Source: Micromonospora sp. MW-13 (GTDB lineage: Bacteria; Actinomycetota; Actinomycetes; Mycobacteriales; Micromonosporaceae). From it: DNA of 64,000 bases. Below, piece after piece: positions 48,935 to 57,815 of the stretch (within the stretch, counting starts at the first letter, position 1; each line of letters opens with the position of its first letter). The translations under genes were made by a program, and so were the position numbers. The notes below the pieces were generated by a model. The model worked only from the letters and a program-made list of their open reading frames with translations. It searched no databases and was not told the DNA's origin. The DNA is taken from assembly GCF_003434305.1 (NCBI RefSeq), contig NZ_QKKX01000017.1, positions 62,001 to 126,000 on the forward strand, written 5' to 3'.

Positions 48935-49855
48935 TCAGAGCCGGGTGATCCACCGGGGGTTGGCCTGGGCCCAGTCGGGCATCCGCTCCCGCCGGGCGGC
49001 GTCGAACAGGTCGTTCCCCCCGCCGTCGAGCACCACGTAGGAGACCTCGTCGATGGTCTCCGGGTGGGAGGGGACCTGGACGCCGGTCAGCGCGTCCGGG
49101 GGCAGGTCGCGCAGGGCGAGCGCCAACTCCTCCAGGGGCACCCCGTTGGTGTCGATGGTCAGCGACGCGCCGACCGCCCGGATCAGCCGGTCCAGCCGCA
49201 CCGGGTCGCGTCGCAGGTTCGTCTCGCCGGCCCGGTCCAGCATCGCCCGCAGGAGTTGCTGCTGGTGGCGCTGCCGGTCGTAGTCGCCGCCGGGCAGGTC
49301 GTACCGCTGGCGGACGTAGTCCAGCGCCCGGGCGCCGTCCATCTGCTGGCAGCCGACGGGGAACAGGGTCCTGGTGTGGATCGAGCGGACCTCGGTGTCG
49401 ACGCACATCCGGATCCCGCCGAGCAGGTCGACGACCTGCCGCAGCCCGGCGAAGTCGATCAGCGCGGCCCCGTCGAAGCGCAGGCCGGTGAGCCGGGCGA
49501 GGGTGGCCGAGAGCAGCCGGACCCCGGCCTCGCCGCCGCCCCCGTGCTCGTACGCGGAATTGATCTTGTCGCTGCCGCCGGCCCAGCCGTTCGGCGCGGG
49601 CGGGATGGCCACCAGCAGGTCGCGCGGAATGGAGATCAGGTACGCCCGTTTCGTGCCGGCCGGCACGTGCACCACGAGGACGGTGTCCGACCGCTGGTCG
49701 TCCCCGGTGGCGCCGGGCCGCTGGTCCGAGCCGACCAGCAGGTAGTTCAGCGCGTCGTCGAGGTGGGTCCGGTCCCGCCGGGCAGCCGGGTCGAGCAGCT
49801 GCTCCCGGGTCACCGTGCGCTCGTACCGGTGGCTCAGGATCTTGATCCCGGCCAC
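48935..49855 (-). CDS. LytR-CpsA-Psr family protein 1 (start problem; N-terminal anchor encoded upstream)
   Basis: LCP domain: NYLLVGSDQRPG, DTVLVVHVPAGTKRAYLISIPRDLLVAIP, DKINSAYEHGG, LDYVRQRYDLPGGDYDRQRHQQQLL. LCP enzymes join wall glycopolymers to peptidoglycan and need a membrane anchor. The first canonical start codon in frame is GTG 49855, inside the hydrophobic helix; the codons immediately upstream (49856-49930) clearly encode the missing basic tail and helix (PRWSRALLGAGLALALLAAAAV) but contain no ATG, GTG or TTG before a stop near 50010. Either a rare start, an assembly error or a frameshift with GTG 50010 explains it. Confidence 0.75.
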   Translation of the reverse strand: MAGIKILSHRYERTVTREQLLDPAARRDRTHLDDALNYLLVGSDQRPGATGDDQRSDTVLVVHVPAGTKRAYLISIPRDLLVAIPPAPNGWAGGSDKINSAYEHGGGGEAGVRLLSATLARLTGLRFDGAALIDFAGLRQVVDLLGGIRMCVDTEVRSIHTRTLFPVGCQQMDGARALDYVRQRYDLPGGDYDRQRHQQQLLRAMLDRAGETNLRRDPVRLDRLIRAVGASLTIDTNGVPLEELALALRDLPPDALTGVQVPSHPETIDEVSYVVLDGGGNDLFDAARRERMPDWAQANPRWITRL

Positions 49856-50065
49856 CGCGGCGGCGGCCAGCAGGGCCAGGGCCAGGCCGGCCCCGAGCAG
49901 GGCCCGGCTCCACCGGGGTACGCCCCGGCGGGTCGGCCCGCGCCGCCCCTGTCCGGTTCGCCCTGACCTGACCGTGACGCCCCCCGTCGCCGTACGTGAA
50001 ACTCGCTCACATCAGGCTACGGGGGGCGGCTTGGCCGGCGGGTGGCTTTCGCTCAGGTCGGACGG

Positions 50066-51268
50066 CTACTTGCGGGTCGACAGCACGCCCGGGTTGGCGT
50101 ACACGAACTCGGCGAGCTTGTCTTCCTTGATCGCCTGGAACATCTCCATGGTCTGCGGGCTCAGCGACTCCTTGGTGCCCGAAGCGTTGGCGTGGAAGGT
50201 GCCGCCGTTGGTCCGCAGCATGGTCAGGTCGTTGCCGGTGACACCGCGCATCGTGTAGATGAGGTCGATGACGGGTACCCCGCCGGTGTCCAGGACGAAC
50301 GCCTTGCCGGCCGCCTTGATCAGCCCGTTGAGCTTCACCGGGTTGGTCAGGGTGCCGTTCTCGGTCGCCTTCTTCGCCATCGCCTTGATGAGCTGCTGCT
50401 GGTTCTGCTGCCGATCGTAGTCGCTGTTCGGCAGGCCGTAGCGCTGCCGGGCGTAGTCGAGGGCGGCCCAGCCCTTCATCTCCCGGCAGCCCTTCTTGTG
50501 CACCACCGGGGTCATCGTCCTGCCGGTCTTCTTGGCGTCGGCGTTCCACATCGGCTTGCCGTCGACGTACGACATGTGGTGCGACTTGACCTCGTGGCTC
50601 ACGCAGATCCGCACGGTGCCCAGGGCGTCGATGACGCCCTTGAATCCGCCGAAGTTGATGATCGACGCACCGTCGAAGCTGATGCCGGTCATCTTCTTGA
50701 TCGTCTTCGCCATGAGCTGCGCGCCACCCTCCCAGCCGCCCCCGTTCTGGGCGCCGAACTGGAACGCAGAGTTGATCTTGTCCAGGCCGTGGCCCGGGAT
50801 CTCCGCCTCGGTGTCGCGGGGGATCGAGATCAGGTACGCCTGGTCGTGCGAGGCGGGGATGTGCAGCACGATGATGGTGTCCGCCCGGACGTCGTCGGCG
50901 GCCCAGCGCTCCCGGGCGTCCACGCCGAGCAGCAGCATGTCGATCGGGCCCTCCAGGTTCGCGCCGCCCTCGGCGTCGGACTTGCCGGCGTCGCCGAGCA
51001 GGTTGCGCTGGGCGATGTTGCCGGTGGCCTGGCCGATGAGCGCCTTGCTGCCCACGATGGCGATGCCGCTGGTCATCATCAGCACCGCGCCGAAGGCCAC
51101 GGTGAGGCGCGCCCACAGGGGATCCTTGCGGCGGGTCCGCTTCTTCGCGGGGCCGCCACCGGGGCGCTTGCCGCCGCGGCGGGGCTGCGAGGAGACGACC
51201 GACGGGATCCGTGCGGCTGCGCCGACGGGCTCCAGCGACGGGGGGCGACGGCTGGCTTGAACCGGCAT
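50066..51268 (-). CDS. LytR-CpsA-Psr family protein 2
   Basis: 400 residues: basic cytoplasmic tail (1-50), one membrane helix (about 54-74, LTVAFGAVLMMTSGIAIVG) and an extracellular LCP domain: IDMLLLGVDARERWAADDVRADTIIVLHIPASHDQAYLISIPRDTEAEIPG, DKINSAFQFG, LDYARQRYGLPNSDYDRQQNQQQLI. Conserved Arg and Asp residues that bind the polyprenyl pyrophosphate are present. ATG 51268 begins the tail. Confidence 0.9.
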   Translation of the reverse strand: MPVQASRRPPSLEPVGAAARIPSVVSSQPRRGGKRPGGGPAKKRTRRKDPLWARLTVAFGAVLMMTSGIAIVGSKALIGQATGNIAQRNLLGDAGKSDAEGGANLEGPIDMLLLGVDARERWAADDVRADTIIVLHIPASHDQAYLISIPRDTEAEIPGHGLDKINSAFQFGAQNGGGWEGGAQLMAKTIKKMTGISFDGASIINFGGFKGVIDALGTVRICVSHEVKSHHMSYVDGKPMWNADAKKTGRTMTPVVHKKGCREMKGWAALDYARQRYGLPNSDYDRQQNQQQLIKAMAKKATENGTLTNPVKLNGLIKAAGKAFVLDTGGVPVIDLIYTMRGVTGNDLTMLRTNGGTFHANASGTKESLSPQTMEMFQAIKEDKLAEFVYANPGVLSTRK

Positions 51269-51412
51269 GCGTGCTCCAGCTCGCGTTTTCGGGGGGCGGG
51301 GGCGGGACCACTGTACGTACCGCTTCCCGTCATGGCGAGTTCGTCACGCGGTTATTTGTCGTTCTCCCGGCCGTCTCTTGTGGGAATTGCCCGAACGTCC
51401 AGGTCGATGCAA

Positions 51413-51460
51413 CCGGTCGGCGGTTTGGCCCCCGGTGAAGGGGGTTCGACCGCCGACCGG
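51413..51460. terminator. Hairpin between LCP genes 2 and 3, 12-bp perfect outer stem
   Basis: Arms 51413-51424 and 51449-51460 are exact complements; an inner CCCC/GGGG pair extends the stem. It lies after the stop of LCP 3 in a 225-base gap that otherwise holds no gene. Little U-tract follows on the minus strand, so it may be a G+C-rich stop or a processing site. Confidence 0.55.
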
Positions 51461-51493
51461 CGATGACGTCCGTCGAAGTAACGGGTGTCTGTG

Positions 51494-52732
51494 TCAGTTC
51501 CCGTTACCCGTGCCGTCGGCCGGCTGGTTGGCCTTCACCCAGTCGGCCATCGTGTCCGCCGACATGGCCTGGTACATGGTCAGGGCCTTCTCCCGGTCGG
51601 AGACCACCACCGACTCCCCATTGATCGTCTCGCTGCCCGAGTTCGGGCTGGTGACGAAGATCAGGTTCTCCCCGCGCAGGCTGCGGAACTGCAATGCCAT
51701 GTCGACCAGCGAGAATCCCTGGTCCACCGTGACCGCGTCGGTCACCGACTGGAGGAAGGCGTTCAGCTTCTTCGGTTTGGTCAGCGTCCCCGTGCTGGCC
51801 GCCTTGTCCATCAGCGCCTTCAGGAATTCCTGCTGGTGGCGCATCCGCGCGAAGTCGCCGTCGGGGAACTGCTTGCGCTGCCGGATCCAGTCCAGCGCCT
51901 CGGCGCCGTTCATGTGCATGGTGCCCTTGGTGAACTTCCGGAACGGCTTGTGGATCGACGTGACCGACCGCTCCACCTTCAGGTCGACCCCGCCGAGGGC
52001 GTCGGTGACCTGCTTGAACCCGGCGAAGTCGATCGCCAGCACGTGGTCGATCCGCACGTCGGTGAAGCACTCCACCGTCTTCACGGCCAGCGGCAGGCCA
52101 CCGAACGCGAACGCCGCATTGATCTTCGCCCGCTGGCCCGAGCCGCACTCCGACTGGGCGTTCTCGGGGATCGGCACGTACAGGTCGCGGGGGATGGAGA
52201 CCAGGTAGGCGGACTTGTGGTCGGCCGGGATGTGCATGACGATGATCGTGTCCGCCCGCCACTGGCTCTGCTGGTCCACCGGGGCGTCCGGGTCCCGCGA
52301 GTCGCTGCCGACCAGCAGGATGTTCAGCGCGCCGTCCACCGCCTTGGCCGGGCGACCGCCCGTCAACTCCGAGAACGGGTCGGTGCGGGCCAGGTCGTTG
52401 TTCAGGTTGCGGGTGTAGAGCCAGGCGCCCGCCCCGCCGAGCAGCGCGAGCACCAGCACCGCCACGCCGGCCACCAGGCCGATCCGGCGCCACTGCGGGC
52501 GCGGCCCGCGCCCGCCCGGCCGCCCCGGCCCGCGGGGACCGGTGGGGCCGCCGGGGCCGCCCGGCCCGCCGAAGCCACCGCCCGGCGACCGGTCGCCGGG
52601 CGAGGGGTACCGCTGGGCGTCGGGCACGCGGGCGCGTCCCGGGGAGCCCTGGCCGGGGCCGGGGACCGAGGCGCGTCCGGCGCTGCGAAGCAGGTGCGGG
52701 AGCGGGACGCCGGCGGGAGTGGTCGCTGACAT
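51494..52732 (-). CDS. LytR-CpsA-Psr family protein 3
   Basis: 412 residues with a long Gly/Pro-rich tail (1-80), a membrane helix (about 86-106, IGLVAGVAVLVLALLGGAGAWL) and the LCP domain: NILLVGSDSRDPDAPVDQQSQWRADTIIVMHIPADHKSAYLVSIPRDLYVPIP, KINAAFAFGG, LDWIRQRKQFPDGDFARMRHQQEFL. Same direction as the other two, making a three-gene LCP block, next to a nucleotide-sugar enzyme. Confidence 0.9.
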   Translation of the reverse strand: MSATTPAGVPLPHLLRSAGRASVPGPGQGSPGRARVPDAQRYPSPGDRSPGGGFGGPGGPGGPTGPRGPGRPGGRGPRPQWRRIGLVAGVAVLVLALLGGAGAWLYTRNLNNDLARTDPFSELTGGRPAKAVDGALNILLVGSDSRDPDAPVDQQSQWRADTIIVMHIPADHKSAYLVSIPRDLYVPIPENAQSECGSGQRAKINAAFAFGGLPLAVKTVECFTDVRIDHVLAIDFAGFKQVTDALGGVDLKVERSVTSIHKPFRKFTKGTMHMNGAEALDWIRQRKQFPDGDFARMRHQQEFLKALMDKAASTGTLTKPKKLNAFLQSVTDAVTVDQGFSLVDMALQFRSLRGENLIFVTSPNSGSETINGESVVVSDREKALTMYQAMSADTMADWVKANQPADGTGNGN

Positions 52733-52809
52733 GTACCCGAGGGTACGTAGCTCCGTCGAGCGCCGCCGCGAAGTGCAGGTCGCCCGGCGGGGCGACCTTC
52801 GCCGGGCGG

Positions 52810-53787
52810 CTACCCTAGCCGCTCGCGGAAGTACTCGATGGTGCGCCGGAGGCCGTCTTCGGGCGCCACCGACGGCTCGTAGCCGAGCAGTTCACGGGCG
52901 AGGGTGAGGTCCGGTCGGCGCATCTCCGGGTCGTCGGCGGCCCGGGTGACGTACGTCACCTGTGACGTGCTTCCGGAGAGTGACACGACCAACTCGGCAA
53001 GTTGCCGCATGGTCAGCTCGTGCTCGGTGCCGCAGTTGACCGGGCCGGTCTCGGTCGAGTCGAGCAGCAGCAGGATGCCGCGCACCAGGTCCTCGACGTA
53101 GCAGATCGACCGGGTCTGGTTGCCCGTGCCGTGCACCGTGATCGGCTCGCCGCGCAGCGCCTGCGAGATGAACGTCGGGATGGCCCGGCCGTCGTCCGGC
53201 CGCATCCGAGGGCCGTACGTGTTGAAGATCCGCACGATCGCGGCGTCCAGCCCCCGGTACCGGTGGTACGCCATCGTGGCCGCCTCGGAGAACCGCTTCG
53301 CCTCGTCGTAGACGCTGCGCACGCCGATCGGGTTGACGTTGCCCCAGTACGTCTCGCGCTGCGGGTGCTCCTTCGGGTCCCCGTACGCCTCGGAGGTGGA
53401 GGCCATCAGGAACCGGGCCCCGTCGGCGACCGCGCGGTCCAGCAGGTGCAGGGTGCCCACCGAGCCGACCCGGAGGATCTCCACCGGCAGGGTGGCGAAG
53501 TCCGTGGGGCTGGCCGGCGAGGCCATGTGCAGGATCGCGTCGAACCGCTCGGCCAGCGCCGGGTGGTGGGTCGGCAGCCCGTCGGAGATGTCCGCCTCGA
53601 CCAGCGTGAAGGTCGGCTTCTCCAGCAGGTGGGCGACGTTGTCCTTGGAGCCGGTGACGAAGTTGTCCAGCACCACCACCATGCAGCCGCGGGCGACGAG
53701 GGAGTCCACCAGGTGCGACGGCACGAAGCCGGCACCGCCGGTGACGAGGACACGGTGACCGGAGCCGAAGCGCGGAGCGACCTTCAT
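52810..53787 (-). CDS. SDR family NAD-dependent epimerase/dehydratase (UDP-glucuronate decarboxylase-like)
   Basis: 325 residues. Rossmann motif VLVTGGAGFVPSHL (TGxxGxxxS/G), catalytic SVYDEAKRFSEA (YxxxK with Ser before), MASTSEAYGDP and MRPDDGRAIPTFISQALRGEPITVHGTGNQTRSICYVEDLVRG typical of UDP-xylose synthase and related dehydratases. Gly-Phe-Val-Pro replaces the common Gly-Phe-Ile-Gly. Together with the LCP block it suggests wall glycopolymer synthesis. ATG 53787 begins the fold. Confidence 0.85.
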   Translation of the reverse strand: MKVAPRFGSGHRVLVTGGAGFVPSHLVDSLVARGCMVVVLDNFVTGSKDNVAHLLEKPTFTLVEADISDGLPTHHPALAERFDAILHMASPASPTDFATLPVEILRVGSVGTLHLLDRAVADGARFLMASTSEAYGDPKEHPQRETYWGNVNPIGVRSVYDEAKRFSEAATMAYHRYRGLDAAIVRIFNTYGPRMRPDDGRAIPTFISQALRGEPITVHGTGNQTRSICYVEDLVRGILLLLDSTETGPVNCGTEHELTMRQLAELVVSLSGSTSQVTYVTRAADDPEMRRPDLTLARELLGYEPSVAPEDGLRRTIEYFRERLG

Positions 53788-53809
53788 GCGGCCAGCCTAC
53801 AGAGGTGAG

Positions 53810-53852
53810 GAGGGGCCCCCTGCCAACGCCTCGGCGTGGCAGGGGGCCCCTC
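53810..53852. terminator. Strong terminator, 16-bp perfect stem
   Basis: Arms 53810-53825 and 53837-53852 with an 11-base loop, positioned after the stop of the symporter gene (53889) and upstream of the SDR gene. Confidence 0.8.
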
Positions 53853-53888
53853 GACAGCTCGGCCGGTGCGGTGCCGAGCGGGTCCGAC

Positions 53889-55562
53889 TCAGTGCGCGCC
53901 GGCACCGGTGAGCGCGCGCACCTCCAGTTCCGCGTACTTCTTCTCGTCGTGCTCATTCGAGATCATGGTGCCGATCCACCCGCACAGGAAGCCGAACGGG
54001 ATGGAGAGGATGCCCGGGTTGGACAGCGGGAACCACTGCCAGTCGTGGTCCGGGAACATCGAGTTCGGTGCCCCGGAGACCACCGGCGAGAAGAACACCA
54101 GGACCACCGCGGCGAGCAGGCCGCCGTAGATCGACCAGACCGCGCCGGAGGTGTTGAACCGCCTCCAGAACAGGCTGTAGAGAATCGCCGGCAGGTTGCC
54201 CGAGGCGGCCACCGCGAACGCGAGCGCCACCAGGAAGGCCACGTTCAGGCTCTGTGCGTAGATCGACAGCGCGATCGACACCGCGCCGATGACCAGGGCC
54301 GAGAGCCGGGCGACCCGGACCTCCTGGCGTTCCGACGCCTGCCCCTTCTTGATCACGTTGGCGTAGAAGTCGTGCGCCAGGCTGGACGAGGAGGCCAGGG
54401 TCAGTCCGGCGACCACCGCCAGGATGGTGGCGAAGGCGACCGCCGCGATGATCGCCAGCAGGGTCGCGCCGCCGAGGTCGCCGCCGAAGAAGTCCCTGCC
54501 GAGGGCCTCGGCTAGCTGTGGCGCGGCCGTGTTGCCGGCCTTGTCCTGGGCGACGATGTCCTTGCCGCCGACCAGCGCCGCCGCGCCGAAGCCCAGGGCC
54601 AGGGTGAGCAGGTAGAACGCGCCGATGATGCCGATCGCCCAGAGCACGCTCTTGCGGGCCGCCTTGGCCGTCGGCACGGTGTAGAAGCGGATCAGGATGT
54701 GCGGCAGGCCGGCCGTGCCGAGCACCAGCGCGATGCCGAGCGAGAGCAGGTCGACCTTGTTGTAGAACGTCTGCGTCGCGTCGCCGGCCACCTCGACGCC
54801 GTACCGCAGGCCCGGTTCCAGGAAGGCGCTGCCCTTGCCGGAGGCGGCGGCGGCGTCGCCGAGCAGCGACGACAGGTTGAACCTGTACTTCGCCAGCACC
54901 AGCAGCGTCATCACCAGCGCGCCGGTCATCAGCAGGAACGCCTTGACGATCTGGACGTACGTGGTGCCCTTCATGCCGCCCACGGTGACGTAGATGATCA
55001 TCAGCGCGCCGACCATGATGATCGTGGCGACCTTGGCGGTGTCGGCGTCCATGCCGAGGAACGTCGTGCCCGGCCGGATGCCGAGCAGCAGCGCCACCAG
55101 CGCGCCCGCGCCGACCATCTGGGCCAGCAGGTAGAAGATCGACACGGTGATGGTGGAGACCGCCGCCGCCGTCCGGACCGGGCGCTGGCGCATCCGGAAC
55201 GCCAGCACGTCCGCCATCGTGTACCGGCCGGAGTTGCGCAGCAGTTCGGCGACGAGCAGCAGCGCCACCAGCCAGGCGACCAGGAACCCGATGGAGTAGA
55301 GGAAGCCGTCGTAGCCGTAGAGGGCGATGATGCCGGCGATGCCGAGGAAGGACGCCGCCGACATGTAGTCGCCGCCGATCGCCATGCCGTTCTGGAAGCC
55401 GGAGAAGGACCGGCCGCCCGCGTAGAAGTCGGTGGCGGTCTTGGTCTGCCGGCTGGCCCACACGGTGATGGCCAGGGTGATCGCCACGAAGACCAGGAAC
55501 AGGGTGATGGTCAGGTTACGGGCGGTGCCGCCGCCCGCCTCAGCCGCGAGGACCGTGTTCAC
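53889..55562 (-). CDS. actP: Sodium/solute symporter (cation acetate symporter, ActP-like)
   Basis: 557 residues, about 13 membrane helices, SSS family. ATDFYAGGRSFSGFQNGMAIGGDYMSAASFLGIAG is the ActP/DhlC-type start, then GMKGTTYVQIVKAFLL, LPHILIRFYTVPTAKAARKSVLWAI and FAVAASGNLPAILYSLFWRRFN. It imports short carboxylates such as acetate with Na+. GTG 55562 with GGGGAGGTG upstream overlaps the end of the DUF485 gene by 23 bases, showing one operon. Confidence 0.9.
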   Translation of the reverse strand: MNTVLAAEAGGGTARNLTITLFLVFVAITLAITVWASRQTKTATDFYAGGRSFSGFQNGMAIGGDYMSAASFLGIAGIIALYGYDGFLYSIGFLVAWLVALLLVAELLRNSGRYTMADVLAFRMRQRPVRTAAAVSTITVSIFYLLAQMVGAGALVALLLGIRPGTTFLGMDADTAKVATIIMVGALMIIYVTVGGMKGTTYVQIVKAFLLMTGALVMTLLVLAKYRFNLSSLLGDAAAASGKGSAFLEPGLRYGVEVAGDATQTFYNKVDLLSLGIALVLGTAGLPHILIRFYTVPTAKAARKSVLWAIGIIGAFYLLTLALGFGAAALVGGKDIVAQDKAGNTAAPQLAEALGRDFFGGDLGGATLLAIIAAVAFATILAVVAGLTLASSSSLAHDFYANVIKKGQASERQEVRVARLSALVIGAVSIALSIYAQSLNVAFLVALAFAVAASGNLPAILYSLFWRRFNTSGAVWSIYGGLLAAVVLVFFSPVVSGAPNSMFPDHDWQWFPLSNPGILSIPFGFLCGWIGTMISNEHDEKKYAELEVRALTGAGAH

Positions 55563-55932
55563 GGTGCACCTCCCCGATCTCGGCGCGGATCCGGTCGGCG
55601 ACCGGATCGATCTTCCGGTCGGCGAACCGGGAGTAGAGCCAGGCGATGAGGAACGTGGAGACGAACTGGAGCAGGCCGAAGACCAGGGCGACGTTGATGT
55701 GGCTGCCGAACAGCCGCGTGCCCATGAAGTCCCGCGCGTACGCGGAGAGGATCACGTAGAGCGCGTACCAGAGGAAGAACGCGACGGTCATCGGGAAGAC
55801 GAAGCCGCGCAGCGCGCGACGCAGGCCGGCGAACTCGTCCGACCGCTGCACGGCGAGGTACCGGTCAGCGGCGGACGCCGTCTCCGGCGCGGCCGGCGAC
55901 GGCGCGTCCGGCGCGGGTGTGTCCGTGGACAT
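55540..55932 (-). CDS. DUF485 membrane protein, partner of the symporter
   Basis: 130 residues. Disordered first 25, then SDEFAGLRRALRGFVFPMTVAFFLWYALYVILSAYARDFMG and INVALVFGLLQFVSTFLIAWLYSRFADRKIDPVADRI, the DUF485 two-helix signature found next to actP (YjcH-like). Likely a small subunit or assembly factor. ATG 55932 is at the beginning of the disordered stretch; an upstream frame to 56064 is unsupported. Confidence 0.9.
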   Translation of the reverse strand: MSTDTPAPDAPSPAAPETASAADRYLAVQRSDEFAGLRRALRGFVFPMTVAFFLWYALYVILSAYARDFMGTRLFGSHINVALVFGLLQFVSTFLIAWLYSRFADRKIDPVADRIRAEIGEVHREHGPRG

Positions 55933-56155
55933 CTGTGGATCACCACCTTCACAGGCGTGGGGAGTTTCGCGCACGGTAGGAACCGCGCCCCTCAGCCGGG
56001 AAGGCATGGATCGACCCCGGTCGACCACTGCGCCGAACGGTCGCCTGTCTGCGCCGAGTGACACACGTCACTCCGGTGACCGGTGGCCGGTGAGAGTCCC
56101 CACGTCGGCGAGGTGGCGGCCTCCCCCGCCCGCGTCGCCGACCTGGTCCAACCGC

Positions 56156-56839
56156 TCAGGTCAGCTCGTGGTACCGGCCCCGGTAGTGCAGGAGGGGGGT
56201 GGTCTCCTCGGCCAGGGTGACGGCCTCGATGGTGGCCTCGACCAGCAGCGCCCAGCCGTACTCGCGGGCGGTGTCGAGCCGGCAGCCGGTCCAGCCGCCG
56301 GCGTCGGCGGGGACCGGGCCGTACTCCGTGTCGGTCCACCCGCCGGTGGCGAACAGGCCGCCCGGCGACGGGAACAGGCCGGCGAACCGGTCGGCCAGCT
56401 GCCGGTGCGCCGGGCCCAGCGGCGTGACCGCGAACCGTCCCGCCTCCTCGACCGCCGCCCACAGGTCCGACTCCGGGTCGACCAGGCCGAGCAGCCGGTC
56501 CGGCTCGCCCTCGGCGACCAGCGTGGACGACACGGTCAGGCCGGCCGGCCCGGGCGCGGTCCAGAGCGTCACCGGAGCCGCGAGGCGGCCCCGCAGCCGA
56601 CGGGCCGGGGACCTCTGCCCGGCGGGCACGGCGAACGGGTCGGTGTGGTGGATCTCGGCACCCGGCTGATGATTCACGTGAAACATTGTGCCGCCCCGGG
56701 CGCGTGCCCAGCCCAGGAACCGCTCGTGCAGGCCGGCCCGGCGCTCGTGGCCTCCGAGCTGCGCGAGCTGGTCGCCCGCCTCCGCCATCAGGTGTCCCAG
56801 GTAAACCAGCAGCGCCGTCCGGTTTCCTCGGTACTCCAC
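56156..56839 (-). CDS. Flavin reductase with an N-terminal remnant of the zinc-ribbon family
   Basis: Up to 227 residues. From ATG 56686 it is a flavin reductase-like FMN protein (AEIHHTDPFAVP, LRGRLAAPVTLWTAPGPAGLTVSSTLVAEG, EAGRFAVTPLGPAHRQLADRFAGLFPSPGG, YGWALLVEATIEAVTLAEE, LLHYRGRYHEL). The 51 residues before it (VEYRGNRTALLVYLGHLMAEA, LHERFLGWARARG) match the C-terminal half of the small zinc-ribbon protein at 15743-16078, but the CxxCG..PC half is missing; an in-frame stop lies seven codons upstream of GTG 56839. Translation may begin at either codon. Repeat copy B lies 47 bases upstream. Confidence 0.75.
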   Translation of the reverse strand: MEYRGNRTALLVYLGHLMAEAGDQLAQLGGHERRAGLHERFLGWARARGGTMFHVNHQPGAEIHHTDPFAVPAGQRSPARRLRGRLAAPVTLWTAPGPAGLTVSSTLVAEGEPDRLLGLVDPESDLWAAVEEAGRFAVTPLGPAHRQLADRFAGLFPSPGGLFATGGWTDTEYGPVPADAGGWTGCRLDTAREYGWALLVEATIEAVTLAEETTPLLHYRGRYHELT

Positions 56840-56886
56840 CCGACGCCTGGCGCAGCTTCATCCACCGGGCGAAGTCCTAGCACCAA

Positions 56887-56948
56887 TGATCGTTTGCACG
56901 TAATGGAGAACGACACGCCGTGTTCTTGTCGTTTTTCGACAGACGATC
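56887..56948. repeat. 62-bp dispersed repeat with inverted ends, copy B
   Basis: Begins TGATCGTTTGCAC, ends CGACAGACGATC; shares the ACGACACGCCGTG core with copy A (16062-16123). It lies between the SRPBCC and flavin reductase genes and may carry the flavin reductase promoter. Inside, AACGACA and TGTCGTT form a further inverted pair. Confidence 0.7.
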
Positions 56949-56957
56949 GAGGAAACG

Positions 56958-57452
56958 TCACTCGTCGGTGGTGAGGGAGCGGCGGGCGGCGGCCAGCACC
57001 TCCGGGTCGGCGCAGCCGGCGGCGTACCCGGCGATCCGGCGGCGGATGTCCCGGCCCAGCAGCCACACCCCGACCCGGTCGGCGAGCGGGCGCAGGAGCG
57101 CCGGTCGGCAGCGGAAGCTGTACCGCCAGGTGGCGACCGACGTGCCCGGCTCCGGGCCCGGCGCGAACCGCCAGCCGCCCGCGAACATCTCGAAGAACCA
57201 CGGGCCCCGAACCATCTTCATCCCGACGTGGCTCGGCGGCGCGAAGGAGACGTACTCGCTGACCATGGTCAGGCCGTGCCGGGACCGGGTGAAGGTGCGC
57301 ACCCCTTTGCCCGGCCGGGTGGCCCCGTCGGTGAAGTGCTGCTCGCGGACGAACGGGTCCCAGCGGTAGCGGACCGGGGCGACGGTCTGCGACACCGCGA
57401 AGGCCAGCTCGGGCGGCACCGGGACGGTGACCAGCGACTCGACGACGGGCAT
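56958..57452 (-). CDS. SRPBCC (polyketide cyclase/START-like) protein
   Basis: 164 residues: VVESLVTVPVPPELAFAVSQTVAPVRYRWDPFVREQHF and GMKMVRGPWFFEMFAGGWRFAPGPEPGTSVATWRYSFRC fit the helix-grip SRPBCC fold, which binds hydrophobic ligands. No catalytic residues are obvious. Preceded (upstream) by a divergent small gene. Confidence 0.75.
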   Translation of the reverse strand: MPVVESLVTVPVPPELAFAVSQTVAPVRYRWDPFVREQHFTDGATRPGKGVRTFTRSRHGLTMVSEYVSFAPPSHVGMKMVRGPWFFEMFAGGWRFAPGPEPGTSVATWRYSFRCRPALLRPLADRVGVWLLGRDIRRRIAGYAAGCADPEVLAAARRSLTTDE

Positions 57453-57519
57453 CGGCCCATTGTGCCGCCGCCCGCCAACCCGCGCAGGAGGACGGCCGGC
57501 GGCGGGTGCGCGGGGGCCT

Positions 57520-57525
57520 TATCGT
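57520..57525 (+). promoter_or_regulatory. -10 box of the small gene at 57533, leaderless
   Basis: TATCGT (approximately 57520-57525) is followed by seven bases and ATG 57533, which predicts a leaderless mRNA. Confidence 0.4.
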
Positions 57526-57532
57526 GCCGGGC

Positions 57533-57781
57533 ATGACCCCAATGACGCCGCAGAAGCTCGCCCAGACCCGCATCCTCGACGTCAACGCCCTGGCCCGCAA
57601 CGAGGTGGACCTGCGGACCTACCCGCACCGGCACCTCGTCCTGGTCGCCCGCCCCGGCCTGACGCACAGCGGCGTCACCCAGCTGATGGAGGGCGTCGAG
57701 TACCTGTGCCAGTTCGGGTGGGAGCTGGTCAACGTCACCGACGGGAACCCGCTCTTCTACGCGTTCCTACGCCGCCGCTGA
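57533..57781 (+). CDS. Small DUF4177-like protein
   Basis: 82 residues: a single alpha/beta domain (EVDLRTYPHRHLVLVARPGLTHSGVTQLMEGVEYLCQFGWELVNVTDGNPLFYAFLRRR). The arrangement, strand, helix with Gly-Trp-Glu-Leu-Val-Asn, strand ending in the C-terminus, is that of DUF4177-type proteins. Function unknown. The start is set by the leaderless promoter; ATG 57542 is a second candidate. Confidence 0.7.
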   Translation: MTPMTPQKLAQTRILDVNALARNEVDLRTYPHRHLVLVARPGLTHSGVTQLMEGVEYLCQFGWELVNVTDGNPLFYAFLRRR

Positions 57782-57815
57782 CCCGTGGCCCGCACGCCGC
57801 CGTCGGCGAGGGGCG

